Shown: positions 33,857-42,907, counted from the first letter of the stretch. The stretch is DNA of 64,000 nt from Stakelama sediminis (GCF_014199335.1 NZ_JACIJI010000001.1:868001-932000); one strand, 5' to 3'. Notes: a model not told the origin generated them from the sequence alone. A program made the numbers and translations.

Positions 33857-34714
33857 ATGGCAACGCGTCACCCCCCTGCCCTGCCCTTCAGCCGCCCGGT
33901 CAAGAAGCTGCTGGTCGGCCGGGTACGCGCCCTGTTCAACGACACCGCCCGTGGGGAAAAACCCGTTCAGCGGAAAGAGGACGGCCTGTTCGGTTCCGGT
34001 TCGGTCGCCTGGCGTGTCCATGCCGATGTCACCAGTATGATGATCGGCGGCATTTCGGCGCTGCTGCTCCAGATGCTGCATCCGCGTGCGCTGGCAGGCG
34101 TGTGGGATCATTCCGATTTCCGGCACGACACGCTGGGCCGGTTGCGCCGCACCGCGCGCTTCATTGCGCTCACCACCTATGGCGGGCGGGAAGAGGCGGA
34201 GACCGCACTGGCGCGGGTGCGCTCGATTCACGATCGGGTGCACGGCACGCTGCCGGACGGCACAGCGTATGATGCCAATGATCCGCACCTACTGACCTGG
34301 GTGCATGTCACCGAAGCGGTCAGCTTCCTGAACGGCTGGATACGCTATGGCGAACCGGACATGCCCGCGGCGGATCAGGACCGCTATTTCAAAGAGGTCG
34401 CACAGATCGCGGCACGGCTGGGCGCGACCGACATTCCCGAAAGCAGAACAGAAGCGACTCTATATATAGAGTCGATGCGCAAGGAACTGGTGTGCGACGA
34501 CCGCGCGCGCACCGTTGCCCGCTTCCTGCTGAAACAACCTTCCCCGCAACTGGCGGCCGCGCCGTTCCATGCCGTGACTCTGCGTGCCGGTATCGATCTG
34601 CTCCCCGAATGGGCGCGACGGATGCACGGTCTTTCACCCGGCCCGCTTTCCGCGCCGCTCGTCCGTATCGGCGCGACCGGCATGGCGCGCACCCTGCGCT
34701 GGGCATTTCGTTGA
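33857..34714 (+). CDS. Oxygenase MpaB family protein (DUF2236)
   Basis: Member of the haem-binding DUF2236/MpaB-Lcp group; substrate unknown. 285 residues. Family features: DVTSMMIGGISALLLQMLHPRALAGVWDHSDF, RRTARFIALTTYGGREEAE, DPHLLTWVHVTEAVSFL with the His of the putative haem site, and a C-terminal basic segment. The ATG at 33857 follows AAGGGG directly; TTG at 33821 in the same frame is the alternative. It interrupts the flagellar locus and converges with fliC. The coding region holds a perfect 20-base AT-rich palindrome at 34455-34474. Confidence 0.85.
   Translation: MATRHPPALPFSRPVKKLLVGRVRALFNDTARGEKPVQRKEDGLFGSGSVAWRVHADVTSMMIGGISALLLQMLHPRALAGVWDHSDFRHDTLGRLRRTARFIALTTYGGREEAETALARVRSIHDRVHGTLPDGTAYDANDPHLLTWVHVTEAVSFLNGWIRYGEPDMPAADQDRYFKEVAQIAARLGATDIPESRTEATLYIESMRKELVCDDRARTVARFLLKQPSPQLAAAPFHAVTLRAGIDLLPEWARRMHGLSPGPLSAPLVRIGATGMARTLRWAFR
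34455..34474. repeat. Perfect 20-base palindrome inside the MpaB-like gene
   Basis: CGACTCTATATATAGAGTCG, fully symmetrical. In frame it encodes T-L-Y-I-E-S with the codons CTA TAT ATA, unusual for this GC-rich window where Leu and Ile are nearly always CTG/CTC and ATC. Looks like an operator-type site embedded in a gene. Confidence 0.85.
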
Positions 34715-34734
34715 CCGGCATGGGGTGGGCGCAC

Positions 34735-34767
34735 AAAAACCCCGATAGTCTTGCGACCATCGGGGCT
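34735..34767 (-). terminator. Intrinsic terminator of fliC
   Basis: Read on the minus strand: CCCCGAT-GGTCGCAAGACT-ATCGGGG followed by TTTTT (34739-34735). A textbook rho-independent terminator 83 bases beyond the flagellin stop; it also separates the convergent MpaB-like gene. Confidence 0.9.
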
Positions 34768-34850
34768 TCCGTGCTTGCCCTCCTGTTGGGGTAGGGCTGG
34801 GCCGAACCCGCCACCTTATAGGGGGGCGGCGGCGGGCCCGTCCGCCATTC

Positions 34851-35675
34851 TTAGCGCAGCAGGCTCAGAACGCCCTGCTGGCTCTGGTTGGCCTGCGCCA
34901 GCATCGCGGTCGAGGCCTGGGCCAGGATCTGCGACTTGGCGAGGTTCGTCGTTTCCGTCGAATAGTCGGTATCTTCGATCCGGCTACGCGCGTCGCTCAG
35001 GTTGGTGACGTTCTGCGTCAGGTTGTTGACGACCGACTGCAGACGGTTCTGCGTCGCACCATAGGTCGCACGCTTGGTGTTGACCGTGGTCAGCGCGGTA
35101 TCGACATTGCCGATCGCGGTCGAAGCGTTGGTCGAGGTGTCAACCGCCGTGCCGCTGCCCGTGATGGTCGACAGATCGACCTTGCTCAGGTCCAGCGCAA
35201 CGGTGTTGCCGCTGTTTGCGCCGGTCTGGATCGAAACCGAACCACCCGAACCCGCCGTACCGTCGAACAGCTTCACGCCGTTGAACTCGGTGTTCGACAG
35301 AATGTCGCTGATCTGGCTCTTCAGCGCGGTAACTTCGGTGTTGAGATTCGCGCGGTCGTCCGAGCCATAGGTGCCCGAAGACGACTGCACGGCCAGTTCG
35401 CGGATACGCTGCAGCATGTTGGTAACTTCGTTCAGCGCGCCGTCGGCGGTCTGCGCCATCGAGATACCGTCATTGGCGTTACGAACCGCCTGGTTCATAC
35501 CCGTGATCTGTGCGGTCATCGAGGAAGCGATGGCGAGGCCGGCGGCGTCGTCCTTCGCGGAGTTGATGCGTTTGCCGGTCGACAGGCGCTCCATGCTGTC
35601 CGTCAGCGCCATATTCGCTGAGGTCGAGGCATTGGCGGCGCGCATCGAGCCGATATTGGTTCCGATAACAGTCAT
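34851..35675 (-). CDS. fliC: Flagellin FliC
   Basis: Filament subunit. 274 residues, a short flagellin consisting of the D0/D1 ends and a small central part. N-terminus [38 protein letters not shown]-terminus [45 protein letters not shown], both typical. It is the only flagellin in the window, alone in its transcription unit, with a FliA-type promoter (35754-35780) and a strong terminator. Confidence 0.97.
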   Translation of the reverse strand: MTVIGTNIGSMRAANASTSANMALTDSMERLSTGKRINSAKDDAAGLAIASSMTAQITGMNQAVRNANDGISMAQTADGALNEVTNMLQRIRELAVQSSSGTYGSDDRANLNTEVTALKSQISDILSNTEFNGVKLFDGTAGSGGSVSIQTGANSGNTVALDLSKVDLSTITGSGTAVDTSTNASTAIGNVDTALTTVNTKRATYGATQNRLQSVVNNLTQNVTNLSDARSRIEDTDYSTETTNLAKSQILAQASTAMLAQANQSQQGVLSLLR

Positions 35676-35753
35676 GTTCCGTGTCTCCGTTCTACGTCCG
35701 GCTTCCTCCCGACCTCCCCCCTAAGATTGCGGGAGCCGGAGTAGCCAACCCAT

Positions 35754-35780
35754 TGAACGACCGCTGTCGGAGAGGATTAA
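35754..35780 (-). promoter_or_regulatory. Candidate FliA (sigma-28) promoter of fliC
   Basis: Minus strand: TTAATCCT, 11 bases, GTCGTTCA. The -10 box GTCGTT and the spacing are the same as at flgM and fliD. The leader to the fliC ATG would be about 70 bases. No -24/-12 element was found in this 252-base intergenic region. Confidence 0.55.
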
Positions 35781-35876
35781 ACAAAAAAGATCATCGCCGG
35801 ATCGGGGCCCTTACGCGCGTACACGCAACCGCGCGCAAAAAACTGGAGCCGCTTTCGGATAAAACCGGGGGGTAAA

Positions 35877-35893
35877 TTTACAAAGTGTTTACC
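35877..35893 (+). promoter_or_regulatory. Possible CtrA-like site upstream of the sigma-54 activator gene
   Basis: TTTA-CAAAGTG-TTTACC: two TTTA boxes seven bases apart, resembling the CtrA site TTAA-N7-TTAA with one mismatch per half. The same bases lie in a partial inverted repeat GGGTAAA/TTTACCC. CtrA control of early flagellar genes is known in Caulobacter; here it is a suggestion only. Confidence 0.25.
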
Positions 35894-35927
35894 CTGTTCG
35901 GGGCATAGGAATTTCCAACAGGGGGAA

Positions 35928-37196
35928 ATGCCAATGCGTTCACTTCATCTTTCCGGTGCGGTTCAGGAAGAACACTTCATGCTGATCTCGGCCTTGCGTG
36001 CGCAGGGTTTCGGAATCGCCGAAGCGGGCAGCCGACCCGGGCGGGACGATCTGTTTCTGGTCTGCCAGGGGGAGACGCCGCCGATCGCGGCGCGGACGCT
36101 GATCCTCGAATCGGGCAACGAAGCATTTGCGCAGCATTTCTGCGACGGCAACCCCGCTCGCCTGACCTATCCGGCCGACGATGTCGCGATCGCTTCCGGC
36201 ATGGCGAGCGCCATGCTGCGCGGGCCGCAGGCACCGATTGCGGCCGACCCCGAAAGCCTTGCCCTGCTGGCGCTGGCCGAACGCGTGGCGGGTGCGGACA
36301 TCACCGTTTTGATCAATGGCCCCACCGGCACAGGCAAGGAAGTTCTGGCCCGCGCGATTCACAACGCATCGCCGCGTGCCGAAGGACCTTTCATCGCCAT
36401 TAACTGTGCCGCGCTTCCCGAAACGATGCTGGAGGCGATGCTCTTCGGTCATCAAAAAGGATCATTCACCGGCGCGTCATCGGGCGGTGAGGGATTTTTC
36501 CGCGCTGCCCATGGCGGCACGCTGCTGCTCGACGAAATCGCCGAAATGCCGCTTCAGCTTCAGGCGAAGCTGCTGCGTGCATTGCAGGAGCGCGAAGTCG
36601 TTCCCATCGGCGCGACCGAGGCCATTCCGGTGGACGTGCGTGTCATCGCCTGCGCCAACCGCGACCTGCAACGCGAAGCGGAGGAAGGCCGGTTCCGTCC
36701 CGACCTGTACTACCGCCTGAGCGTATTTCCGCTCGAAACCCGCGCGCTGGCCGAACGGCCCGGCGACATCACCGTGCTCGCCGCGGCCATGGTCGTACGC
36801 CATGCCCAGGCCGGAAAACCGATGCCCTGGCTCAGCGCCGACGCGATCGCAATGCTCGCCGCGCATGACTGGCCGGGCAATGTCCGCGAGCTGGAAAATG
36901 TCATTCAGCGCGCGCTGTTGCTTTCGAGCGGCGCGACGATTGAAACCGATCACATCGTCTTCGACCGCGCATCGCGCCCGGCGGCCAACGCCAATCAGCC
37001 GGAAAAACTGTCGAACATCGTCCAGATGTCGGAATTTCAGGCGATCCGCGAGACGCTGGCCGCCTGTGGCGGCAGCCGCATCGAAACCGCAAAGCGCCTC
37101 GGCATTTCGGAGCGCACCCTGCGCTACCGTCTCGCCAAGGCCCGCGAACAGGGTGACGAAATCGTCGACACCGCCAATCGCCGGATCTCGGCATGA
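35928..37196 (+). CDS. Sigma-54-dependent flagellar transcription activator (FlbD/FleQ-like)
   Basis: AAA+ activator that opens sigma-54 promoters. 422 residues: an N-terminal domain of about 105 residues, a central AAA+ domain with Walker A GPTGTGKE (131-138), the sigma-54 contact loop GSFTGA (178-183, a variant of GAFTGA), Walker B LLLDE (199-203) and WPGNVRELENVIQRA, and a C-terminal Fis-type helix-turn-helix (GGSRIETAKRLGISERTLRYRLAK). The N-terminal part is not a normal receiver: I cannot place the acidic pocket and phospho-aspartate. It heads the fliE-J operon (ATGA overlap with fliE). A second ATG at 35934 fits the AGGGGGA site better. Confidence 0.92.
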   Translation: MPMRSLHLSGAVQEEHFMLISALRAQGFGIAEAGSRPGRDDLFLVCQGETPPIAARTLILESGNEAFAQHFCDGNPARLTYPADDVAIASGMASAMLRGPQAPIAADPESLALLALAERVAGADITVLINGPTGTGKEVLARAIHNASPRAEGPFIAINCAALPETMLEAMLFGHQKGSFTGASSGGEGFFRAAHGGTLLLDEIAEMPLQLQAKLLRALQEREVVPIGATEAIPVDVRVIACANRDLQREAEEGRFRPDLYYRLSVFPLETRALAERPGDITVLAAAMVVRHAQAGKPMPWLSADAIAMLAAHDWPGNVRELENVIQRALLLSSGATIETDHIVFDRASRPAANANQPEKLSNIVQMSEFQAIRETLAACGGSRIETAKRLGISERTLRYRLAKAREQGDEIVDTANRRISA

Positions 37197-37576
37197 GCGG
37201 CGTCGGCGGGATCGGCGGCGGCGCCATGGGCGTCGATCGGGTGATGGCGCTGCGTGCGCAGATCCTCGAACGCAACGCCGCGCTCAAAAACGCGGGCACG
37301 GCCGACGCCTCGACGGCGGCGACCGGCGGCGCGCAGGCGACCAGCGGCGCTTCGCAACCCAGCTTCAGCGATTCGCTGCAGGATGCGCTGCAAAGCGTCA
37401 ATCAGGCGCAATCGAAAGCGGGCGAACTGTCGTCCGCCTATGAACGCGGCGAAACGATCGACATCGCCAAGGTGATGCTCGCCCGTCAGCAGGCGTCCGT
37501 CGGCTTCGAAGCGACCATGCAGGTCAGGAACAAGCTGTTGTCCGCGTACAAAGACATCATGAACATGCCGGTGTAA
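37193..37576 (+). CDS. fliE: Flagellar hook-basal body protein FliE
   Basis: Links the MS ring to the proximal rod. 127 residues; disordered N-terminal half rich in Ala/Gly, then SFSDSLQDALQSVNQAQSKAGELSSAYERGETIDIAKVMLARQQASVGFEATMQVRNKLLSAYKDIMNMPV, the characteristic FliE end (given in parts of the family as DLHDVMIA...). Overlaps the activator gene. Confidence 0.94.
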   Translation: MSGVGGIGGGAMGVDRVMALRAQILERNAALKNAGTADASTAATGGAQATSGASQPSFSDSLQDALQSVNQAQSKAGELSSAYERGETIDIAKVMLARQQASVGFEATMQVRNKLLSAYKDIMNMPV

Positions 37577-37579
37577 TCC

Positions 37580-39313
37580 ATGGAAAGCGCTCTTCCCACA
37601 CCCGCCGCCAATATGACGGCCAGCGGCGTCTCTGCTCCGGCAGCGGCGCCCTTCAGCTTTGCCAATCCCTTTTCGCAGATCAGGGATTTCCTCACCCAGC
37701 CGGCGATCAAGCGCAGCCTGCCGCTGATCTTCATGGTCAGTCTGGTGGCCGCCGCGCTGCTGTCCTGGGCGATGCTGCGTACACCCTCGCAACGGATCCT
37801 GTTCGCCAATCTCGACGACAGCGACAAGGCGGCGGTGACGCAGGCGCTCAACAAGGCAGGGATCGATACGCATTTCGACGGTGCCGGATCGGTTACCGTC
37901 GCGGAAGATCAGTATAACAAGGCGCGGATGCTGCTTGCCGGGCAGGATCTGCCGAAAGCGGCTCCGGGCGGTTATGCCATTCTCGACAATCTGCCGATGG
38001 GCGTCAGCCGTGCGGTAGAGGGCGAACGGCTGCGACAGGCGCGCGAAAGCGAACTGGCCGAATCGATCGAGGAGATCGATGCCGTCGCCGACGCCCGCGT
38101 CCATCTCGCCACCCCGGAGGCTTCCGCCTTTGTCCGCGACAATTCAAAACCTTCGGCTTCGGTGATCGTCCGGCTTCAGCCCGGCCGGTCGCTCAGCGAT
38201 TCGCAGGTCCAGTCGATCGTCAACCTCGTCGCATCTTCAGTGCCGGGGATGTCGCCCGACGGCGTCACCATCGTCGATCAGATGGGCAACCTTCTGTCCG
38301 ATCCCGAAAAGAGCGACAGCGCCTCCGAAGCCGGGGACGCGCGGATCGATTTCCAGCGCCGGGTGGAGGACAAATATCGCCAGCAACTCACCAAGCTGCT
38401 GACCCCGCTGGTCGGCGCGGGCAATTTCTCCGCCGAGGTGCAGGCCGATGTCGACCTCGATGAGACGCAGGCGACCCGCGAAGCCTATGACAAGGACGGC
38501 GTGCTGCGCACCGAACAGGGCAACTGGACCCGCGATCCGGACTCCGGCAAGACGCCCGCAGGCATTCCCGGCGCGCTCTCCAACACGCCGCCAGCCGATC
38601 CCAAGCTGGTGAAGCCCGATCCCAAGGCGACCAATGCCGACGGCACGCCTGCCACCGGAGCCACCTCCGGCACCGCATCGGGATCGACCGATGACTCCAC
38701 GCAGAAGACCAGCGAGCAATATGCCCGCACCTATGCCAATGGTAAGGAAATCTCCGTCACCCGCGCGGTGCCGGGAGAGGTCAAGCGCCTGTCCGTCGCC
38801 GTCCTGCTGCGCGACCCCACCACCGGCAAGCCGCGCAGCAAGGCCGATATCCAGCAGATTACCGAACTGGTGCGTGCCGCCGTCGGCTATTCGCAGGCAC
38901 GCGGCGATCAGGTAACGGTCATCGCCCGCAAATTCTCACCCGATGCCACTGCCGATGCCGACAAGCCGGCCTGGTATCAGGCCGACTGGGTACCGATGGT
39001 CGCCCGCAACGGCACCGCGCTTATCATCGCGCTGCTGGTGCTGCTGCTGGGCGTTCGTCCGCTCGCCAAGTCGCTGCTGAAGAAGAAGGAAGAAATCGAC
39101 GCCGAAAAGGCGATCGCCGCACTTCCCGGCGCTTCGGGACCGGGTCAGGTCGAGAATCAGACCCCCGGCGAAGCGCCCGTCAGTGTCGAGATGCTCGCCG
39201 CCTCGCGTAACTATGGCGACCGGGTCGATCTCGTCCGCGGGTTCACCCGTGACAACCCTTCGCGCGCCGCGCTCGCGGTTCGTGACATGATCCAGGCGGA
39301 TGCAAAAGGATGA
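37580..39313 (+). CDS. fliF: Flagellar MS-ring protein FliF
   Basis: Builds the membrane MS ring. 577 residues: first membrane helix PLIFMVSLVAAALLSWAML (about 50-68), YscJ-like ring domains (FANLDDSDKAAVTQALNKAGI, APGGYAILDN, VADARVHLATPEASAFV), a Thr/Ser-rich linker around 340-380, second membrane helix NGTALIIALLVLLLGVRPLAKSLL (about 475-495) and a cytoplasmic tail that binds FliG (RNYGDRVDLVRGFTRDNPSRAALAVRDMIQ). Confidence 0.96.
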   Translation: MESALPTPAANMTASGVSAPAAAPFSFANPFSQIRDFLTQPAIKRSLPLIFMVSLVAAALLSWAMLRTPSQRILFANLDDSDKAAVTQALNKAGIDTHFDGAGSVTVAEDQYNKARMLLAGQDLPKAAPGGYAILDNLPMGVSRAVEGERLRQARESELAESIEEIDAVADARVHLATPEASAFVRDNSKPSASVIVRLQPGRSLSDSQVQSIVNLVASSVPGMSPDGVTIVDQMGNLLSDPEKSDSASEAGDARIDFQRRVEDKYRQQLTKLLTPLVGAGNFSAEVQADVDLDETQATREAYDKDGVLRTEQGNWTRDPDSGKTPAGIPGALSNTPPADPKLVKPDPKATNADGTPATGATSGTASGSTDDSTQKTSEQYARTYANGKEISVTRAVPGEVKRLSVAVLLRDPTTGKPRSKADIQQITELVRAAVGYSQARGDQVTVIARKFSPDATADADKPAWYQADWVPMVARNGTALIIALLVLLLGVRPLAKSLLKKKEEIDAEKAIAALPGASGPGQVENQTPGEAPVSVEMLAASRNYGDRVDLVRGFTRDNPSRAALAVRDMIQADAKG

Positions 39314-40323
39314 ACGCGCCGACCACCACCCGCAGCTTTACCGGCATCGAACGCGCCGCCGTTCTGATGATGCTCGTCGGTGAAGACGAAGCTGCTGCAA
39401 TCCTGCAAAAGCTTGATCCCGAAGAGGTGCGAGAGCTTGGCCGGGCGATGTTCGCCGTCGCCGATGTGAGCGAGATGGACGTCAACGACGTCCTCGACAA
39501 CTTCATCGACAAGGCGGTCGAACGTACCGCCATCGGCTTCAACCCGCGCCCGAAGATCGAAACGATGATGAATCGCGCGCTCGGCCCTGAAAAGGCGGAA
39601 AGCGTGCTGTCACGTATTACTCCGCCGGAAGCTGCCTGTGCCATCGACCTGCTCGACTGGCTGGAGCCGGCCGAAATCGCGCAACTGATCGAGGATGAAC
39701 ATCCGCAGATCGCTGCGGTTCTGATCGCCAATCTCGACCCGGCAGTGGCGGGCAAGGTGCTGGAAACGCTGCCCGAAGCGGTACAGCCGCAGATCCTGCA
39801 TCGCGTCGCACGTCTCGGCCCGATCACGCCGGAGGCGATCGAGACGCTGAAGGTCACATTGTCGCGCCGCATCGGCAAGGGACAGGCGTCCACCGGCCTC
39901 AGGCTCGGCGGATCGAAAGATGCCGCCAAAATCCTGTCGAGCGCGCGCAAGTCGACCGAAACCCGCGTCATGCCGAAACTCGCCAAGATCGACCGTGCGG
40001 TCGCCAAGGAGATTGAGGAGGCATTGTTCGTCTTCGAAAATCTGCTGGAGATGGACGACAAGAATCTCGGCATCCTCATCCGCAATATCGACACCGATAC
40101 GCTGGTGCGCGCGCTCAAGGGCGTGGACGAGACGGTGCGCGGTCGTTTCCTGGGCTGCATGTCCGCACGCGCCGCCGACGGCATCGTCGACGAGATGGAA
40201 TCGCGCGGGCCGATGCGCCTTGCCGAAGTGCTCGAATCGCAAAAGGTCATCATCACCACCGCGCGCCAGCTGGCGAAGGACGGCACGATCATGATGGGCG
40301 GCGGAGAAGACGATTATGTCTGA
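39310..40323 (+). CDS. fliG: Flagellar motor switch protein FliG
   Basis: Torque-generating switch component. 337 residues, with RAAVLMMLVGEDEAAAILQKLDPEEVRELGRAM, the middle-domain EHPQIAAVLIANLDP and the C-terminal charged helix region DDKNLGILIRNIDTDTLVRALKGVDE and GPMRLAEVLESQK. ATGA overlap with fliF. Confidence 0.97.
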   Translation: MNAPTTTRSFTGIERAAVLMMLVGEDEAAAILQKLDPEEVRELGRAMFAVADVSEMDVNDVLDNFIDKAVERTAIGFNPRPKIETMMNRALGPEKAESVLSRITPPEAACAIDLLDWLEPAEIAQLIEDEHPQIAAVLIANLDPAVAGKVLETLPEAVQPQILHRVARLGPITPEAIETLKVTLSRRIGKGQASTGLRLGGSKDAAKILSSARKSTETRVMPKLAKIDRAVAKEIEEALFVFENLLEMDDKNLGILIRNIDTDTLVRALKGVDETVRGRFLGCMSARAADGIVDEMESRGPMRLAEVLESQKVIITTARQLAKDGTIMMGGGEDDYV

Positions 40324-41122
40324 TGCCGCACGCGCCTTTCCCGACGCGCCTGAACCGGGATTCACTCCCGGTTTCGCCAGCCGCCACGATCGCGCGGGCG
40401 AAGCGCTGCGCAAGGCGTTCGCGCCGGTCGAAGGGTTCTCCGCAATCGACATTCGCGACCGTATCCGCGACGCCCGTCCGAAACCGGCAGCCGACGGCCC
40501 GGTCGGGTTCAGCCCGCAAAGCAGGCATACCGGCACAGCCGACGCCGCCCAGCCAGGTCCGCGCCATTTCAGCCCCGCCGATCCCGAAGAGCGGACGCAG
40601 GCAAGCGCCGCTCCGGGGGCAAATGACAGCGACTTTCACGATCCGTTCGAAGCGGCTCGTACCGCCGGCTATGCCGAAGGGCTGGCCGCCGCGCGCACTG
40701 AAATGGCGCAGGCACAGCACCGTGAGGAAGCGCTCGTCACCCGACTGTCCGAGGCGCTGGCACAAGGGTCGCATTTTGATCGCGAACGCGTCGCCCGGCA
40801 ATTGCGCCAGACGGTGCTGGCGCTGGTTCAGAAAATCATCGGCGAAACCGGCATTGCGCCCGACTATCTCGCCAACCGGGTGGAAGTTGCCGCCGACATG
40901 CTGAGCGACAGCGCCGAATCGGCGATGCTGCGCCTCAACCCCGACGACCTTGCAATGGTCGAGGACAAGCTGCCCAAAACCGTCTTTCCCGTCGGCGATC
41001 CCCATGTCGAACGCGGCCATTTCGTGATCGAATCGGCATCGACCGTCATTGAGGACGGTCCCGATCTGTGGATCGAACAACTGACTGCTGCTCTGGAACA
41101 TGTGACACCGCCTTCATGCTGA
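40316..41122 (+). CDS. fliH: Flagellar assembly protein FliH
   Basis: Regulates the FliI ATPase and delivers it to the C ring. 268 residues; a long Pro/Ala-rich N-terminus, a helical region (GYAEGLAAARTEMAQAQHREEALVTRL) and the V-ATPase subunit E-like C-terminus (RQTVLALVQKIIGE, ESAMLRLNPDDLAMVEDKL, GHFVIESASTVIEDGPDLWIEQLTAAL). Overlaps fliG and fliI. Confidence 0.88.
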   Translation: MSDAARAFPDAPEPGFTPGFASRHDRAGEALRKAFAPVEGFSAIDIRDRIRDARPKPAADGPVGFSPQSRHTGTADAAQPGPRHFSPADPEERTQASAAPGANDSDFHDPFEAARTAGYAEGLAAARTEMAQAQHREEALVTRLSEALAQGSHFDRERVARQLRQTVLALVQKIIGETGIAPDYLANRVEVAADMLSDSAESAMLRLNPDDLAMVEDKLPKTVFPVGDPHVERGHFVIESASTVIEDGPDLWIEQLTAALEHVTPPSC

Positions 41123-42447
41123 ATCAGTTCGCCGAAGACTATCTGGGCTCGCTCAACCTTTCGAATTTTCGTCCGCAGCCGCGCGTTGCCGGACGTCTGT
41201 CCTCGTTCGACGGGTTGCTGATGGAGGCGGTCGGCCTGTCGCTGCCGGTCGGTACGGTCTGCGCGATTTCCACCGCCAATGGCGGTACGGTGGAGGCCGA
41301 AGTCATCGGCTTTCGCGGCGGCAGGACGTTGCTGATGAATCTCGGCGGTCCAGCCGCGCTTCTGCCTAATGCACCGGTGCGGCCCATCGGTCCGCCGGGA
41401 GAGGCAGAGGTCGGCTCCGCCCTGCTCGGCCGCGTGGTCGATGGTGCGGGCAAGCCGATCGACGGCAAAGGCCCGATCCGCGATGCCGGACACTGGCCGC
41501 TGGCGGGCAAGATCCAAAACCCGCTCGATCGCGGCCGCGTGCTCAAACCGATGGATGTCGGCGTGCGCGCGATCAACGGCCTGCTGACCATCGGTCAGGG
41601 CCAGCGTGTCGGCATCATGGCCGGTTCGGGCGTCGGTAAATCGGTGCTGCTCGGCATGATCGTGCGCGCAGCCCAGGCCGATGTTGTCGTCGTCGGACTG
41701 ATCGGCGAACGCAGCCGCGAAGTCGCCGACTTTCTCGAAACCAAGATTTCGGGCGAGGCACGCACACGTTCGGTCGTCGTCGCCGTGCCCGCCAACCATT
41801 CGCCGGTACTGCGTATTCGCGGCGCCCTGCGCGCCACGGCCATCGCCGAATCCTTCCGCGCGGAAGGAAAGAAGGTGCTGCTGATCATGGATTCGCTGAC
41901 GCGCGTAGCGCATGCGGGCCGTGAAATCGGACTGGCGCTGGGCGAACCGGCCTCCGCGCGCGGCTATCCGCCCTCGGCCATCGCCATGCTGCCCAGCCTG
42001 ATCGAACGCGCGGGCACCGATGTCACCACCGGCGGCTCGATTACCGCCATCTATACCGTGCTGGCCGATGGCGATGACGGTAACGATCCGGTCGTCGATT
42101 CAGCGCGCTCGATCCTCGACGGGCATATCGTGCTGTCGCGCCAGCTTGCCGAACAGGGGGTTTACCCCGCCATCGATCTTGGCCCGTCGGTCAGCCGCGT
42201 GATGACCGATATCGCCACGAAAGAGCATGTTGCCGCCGCGCGGGTGCTGCGTCGGCACCTTGCCACCTATGAGGAAAATCGCGACCTGATCCTGATGGGT
42301 GCCTATCGCCCCGGCACCGATGCCGCGATCGACGCGGCGCTTGCCTGTCATCCGGCGGTGCTTGAATATATCCGCCAGGATTCCGACGCCGTCGTGCCGC
42401 TGGCCGATGCGATTGCCGAACTGACCGGCGTCTTCGGCGATGGCTGA
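41116..42447 (+). CDS. fliI: Flagellum-specific ATPase FliI
   Basis: ATPase of the flagellar export apparatus, F1-beta-like. 443 residues from MLNQFAEDYL; Walker A AGSGVGKS at 169-176, then GLIGERSREVADF, the Walker B LLIMDSLTRVAHAGREIGLALGEP and TVLADGDDGNDPVVDSARSILDGHIVLSR. The ATG overlaps the fliH stop (ATGCTGA). Confidence 0.97.
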   Translation: MLNQFAEDYLGSLNLSNFRPQPRVAGRLSSFDGLLMEAVGLSLPVGTVCAISTANGGTVEAEVIGFRGGRTLLMNLGGPAALLPNAPVRPIGPPGEAEVGSALLGRVVDGAGKPIDGKGPIRDAGHWPLAGKIQNPLDRGRVLKPMDVGVRAINGLLTIGQGQRVGIMAGSGVGKSVLLGMIVRAAQADVVVVGLIGERSREVADFLETKISGEARTRSVVVAVPANHSPVLRIRGALRATAIAESFRAEGKKVLLIMDSLTRVAHAGREIGLALGEPASARGYPPSAIAMLPSLIERAGTDVTTGGSITAIYTVLADGDDGNDPVVDSARSILDGHIVLSRQLAEQGVYPAIDLGPSVSRVMTDIATKEHVAAARVLRRHLATYEENRDLILMGAYRPGTDAAIDAALACHPAVLEYIRQDSDAVVPLADAIAELTGVFGDG

Positions 42448-42874
42448 ACGCTCCAAAAAGCGCCTCGACCGCATTCACCGGGTCCGCACGCTGCAACTCG
42501 ATCTCGTGCGTGCTGACGAAGCCCGCGCCGCCCAGCGCGTATCCGACGAATCCAATTTGCGCGACCGTATTCACCGGCTCAGCCAGTCGGTCGCGCCCGT
42601 CGCCACCCCTGCGCCGACCAGCGCGGGCAGCCTGATTGCCGCTGCCCATTATCGTCACCGCCTCCACCAGTCGGCCGAAGCCGCCGAACGCCGGATCGAA
42701 GTGGCCGAGGCCGGATTGCAATCCGCACGCGGCGCGACCCGCGAAGCCAAACGCGAACAGACCGCGGTGGAAAAGCTGATCGAACGCGCCGAAGCGGAAG
42801 CCGCGCGCCGCGCCATGCGCGCGCTGGAGGCGATGCCCGGCGAACCGCGCAAGCGCCGCAACGATCCGGAATAG
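42440..42874 (+). CDS. fliJ: Flagellar export protein FliJ
   Basis: Coiled-coil stalk between FliI hexamer and FlhA. 144 residues, charged and helical throughout, with two long helices (KKRLDRIHRVRTLQLDLVRADEARAAQ and SAEAAERRIEVAEAGLQSARGATREAKREQTAVEKLIER). Low family conservation; position after fliI with an overlap of eight bases supports the call. Confidence 0.85.
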   Translation: MAERSKKRLDRIHRVRTLQLDLVRADEARAAQRVSDESNLRDRIHRLSQSVAPVATPAPTSAGSLIAAAHYRHRLHQSAEAAERRIEVAEAGLQSARGATREAKREQTAVEKLIERAEAEAARRAMRALEAMPGEPRKRRNDPE

Positions 42875-42891
42875 AGCCGTTTCCCCAAAAA

Positions 42892-42907
42892 CGGCACGGT
42901 CCTTGCT
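42892..42907 (+). promoter_or_regulatory. Sigma-54 promoter of the fliK operon
   Basis: CGGCAC-GGTCC-TTGCT, GG (42893-42894) and GC (42905-42906) correctly spaced, one base off consensus and identical in its -24 half to the flgA promoter. Predicted start near 42918, 28 bases before the fliK ATG. Confidence 0.75.

Noticed and set aside
33737..34288. 183-codon minus-strand frame opposite the MpaB-like gene
   Set aside because: The plus-strand product has family motifs; the minus frame has none and would start inside them.
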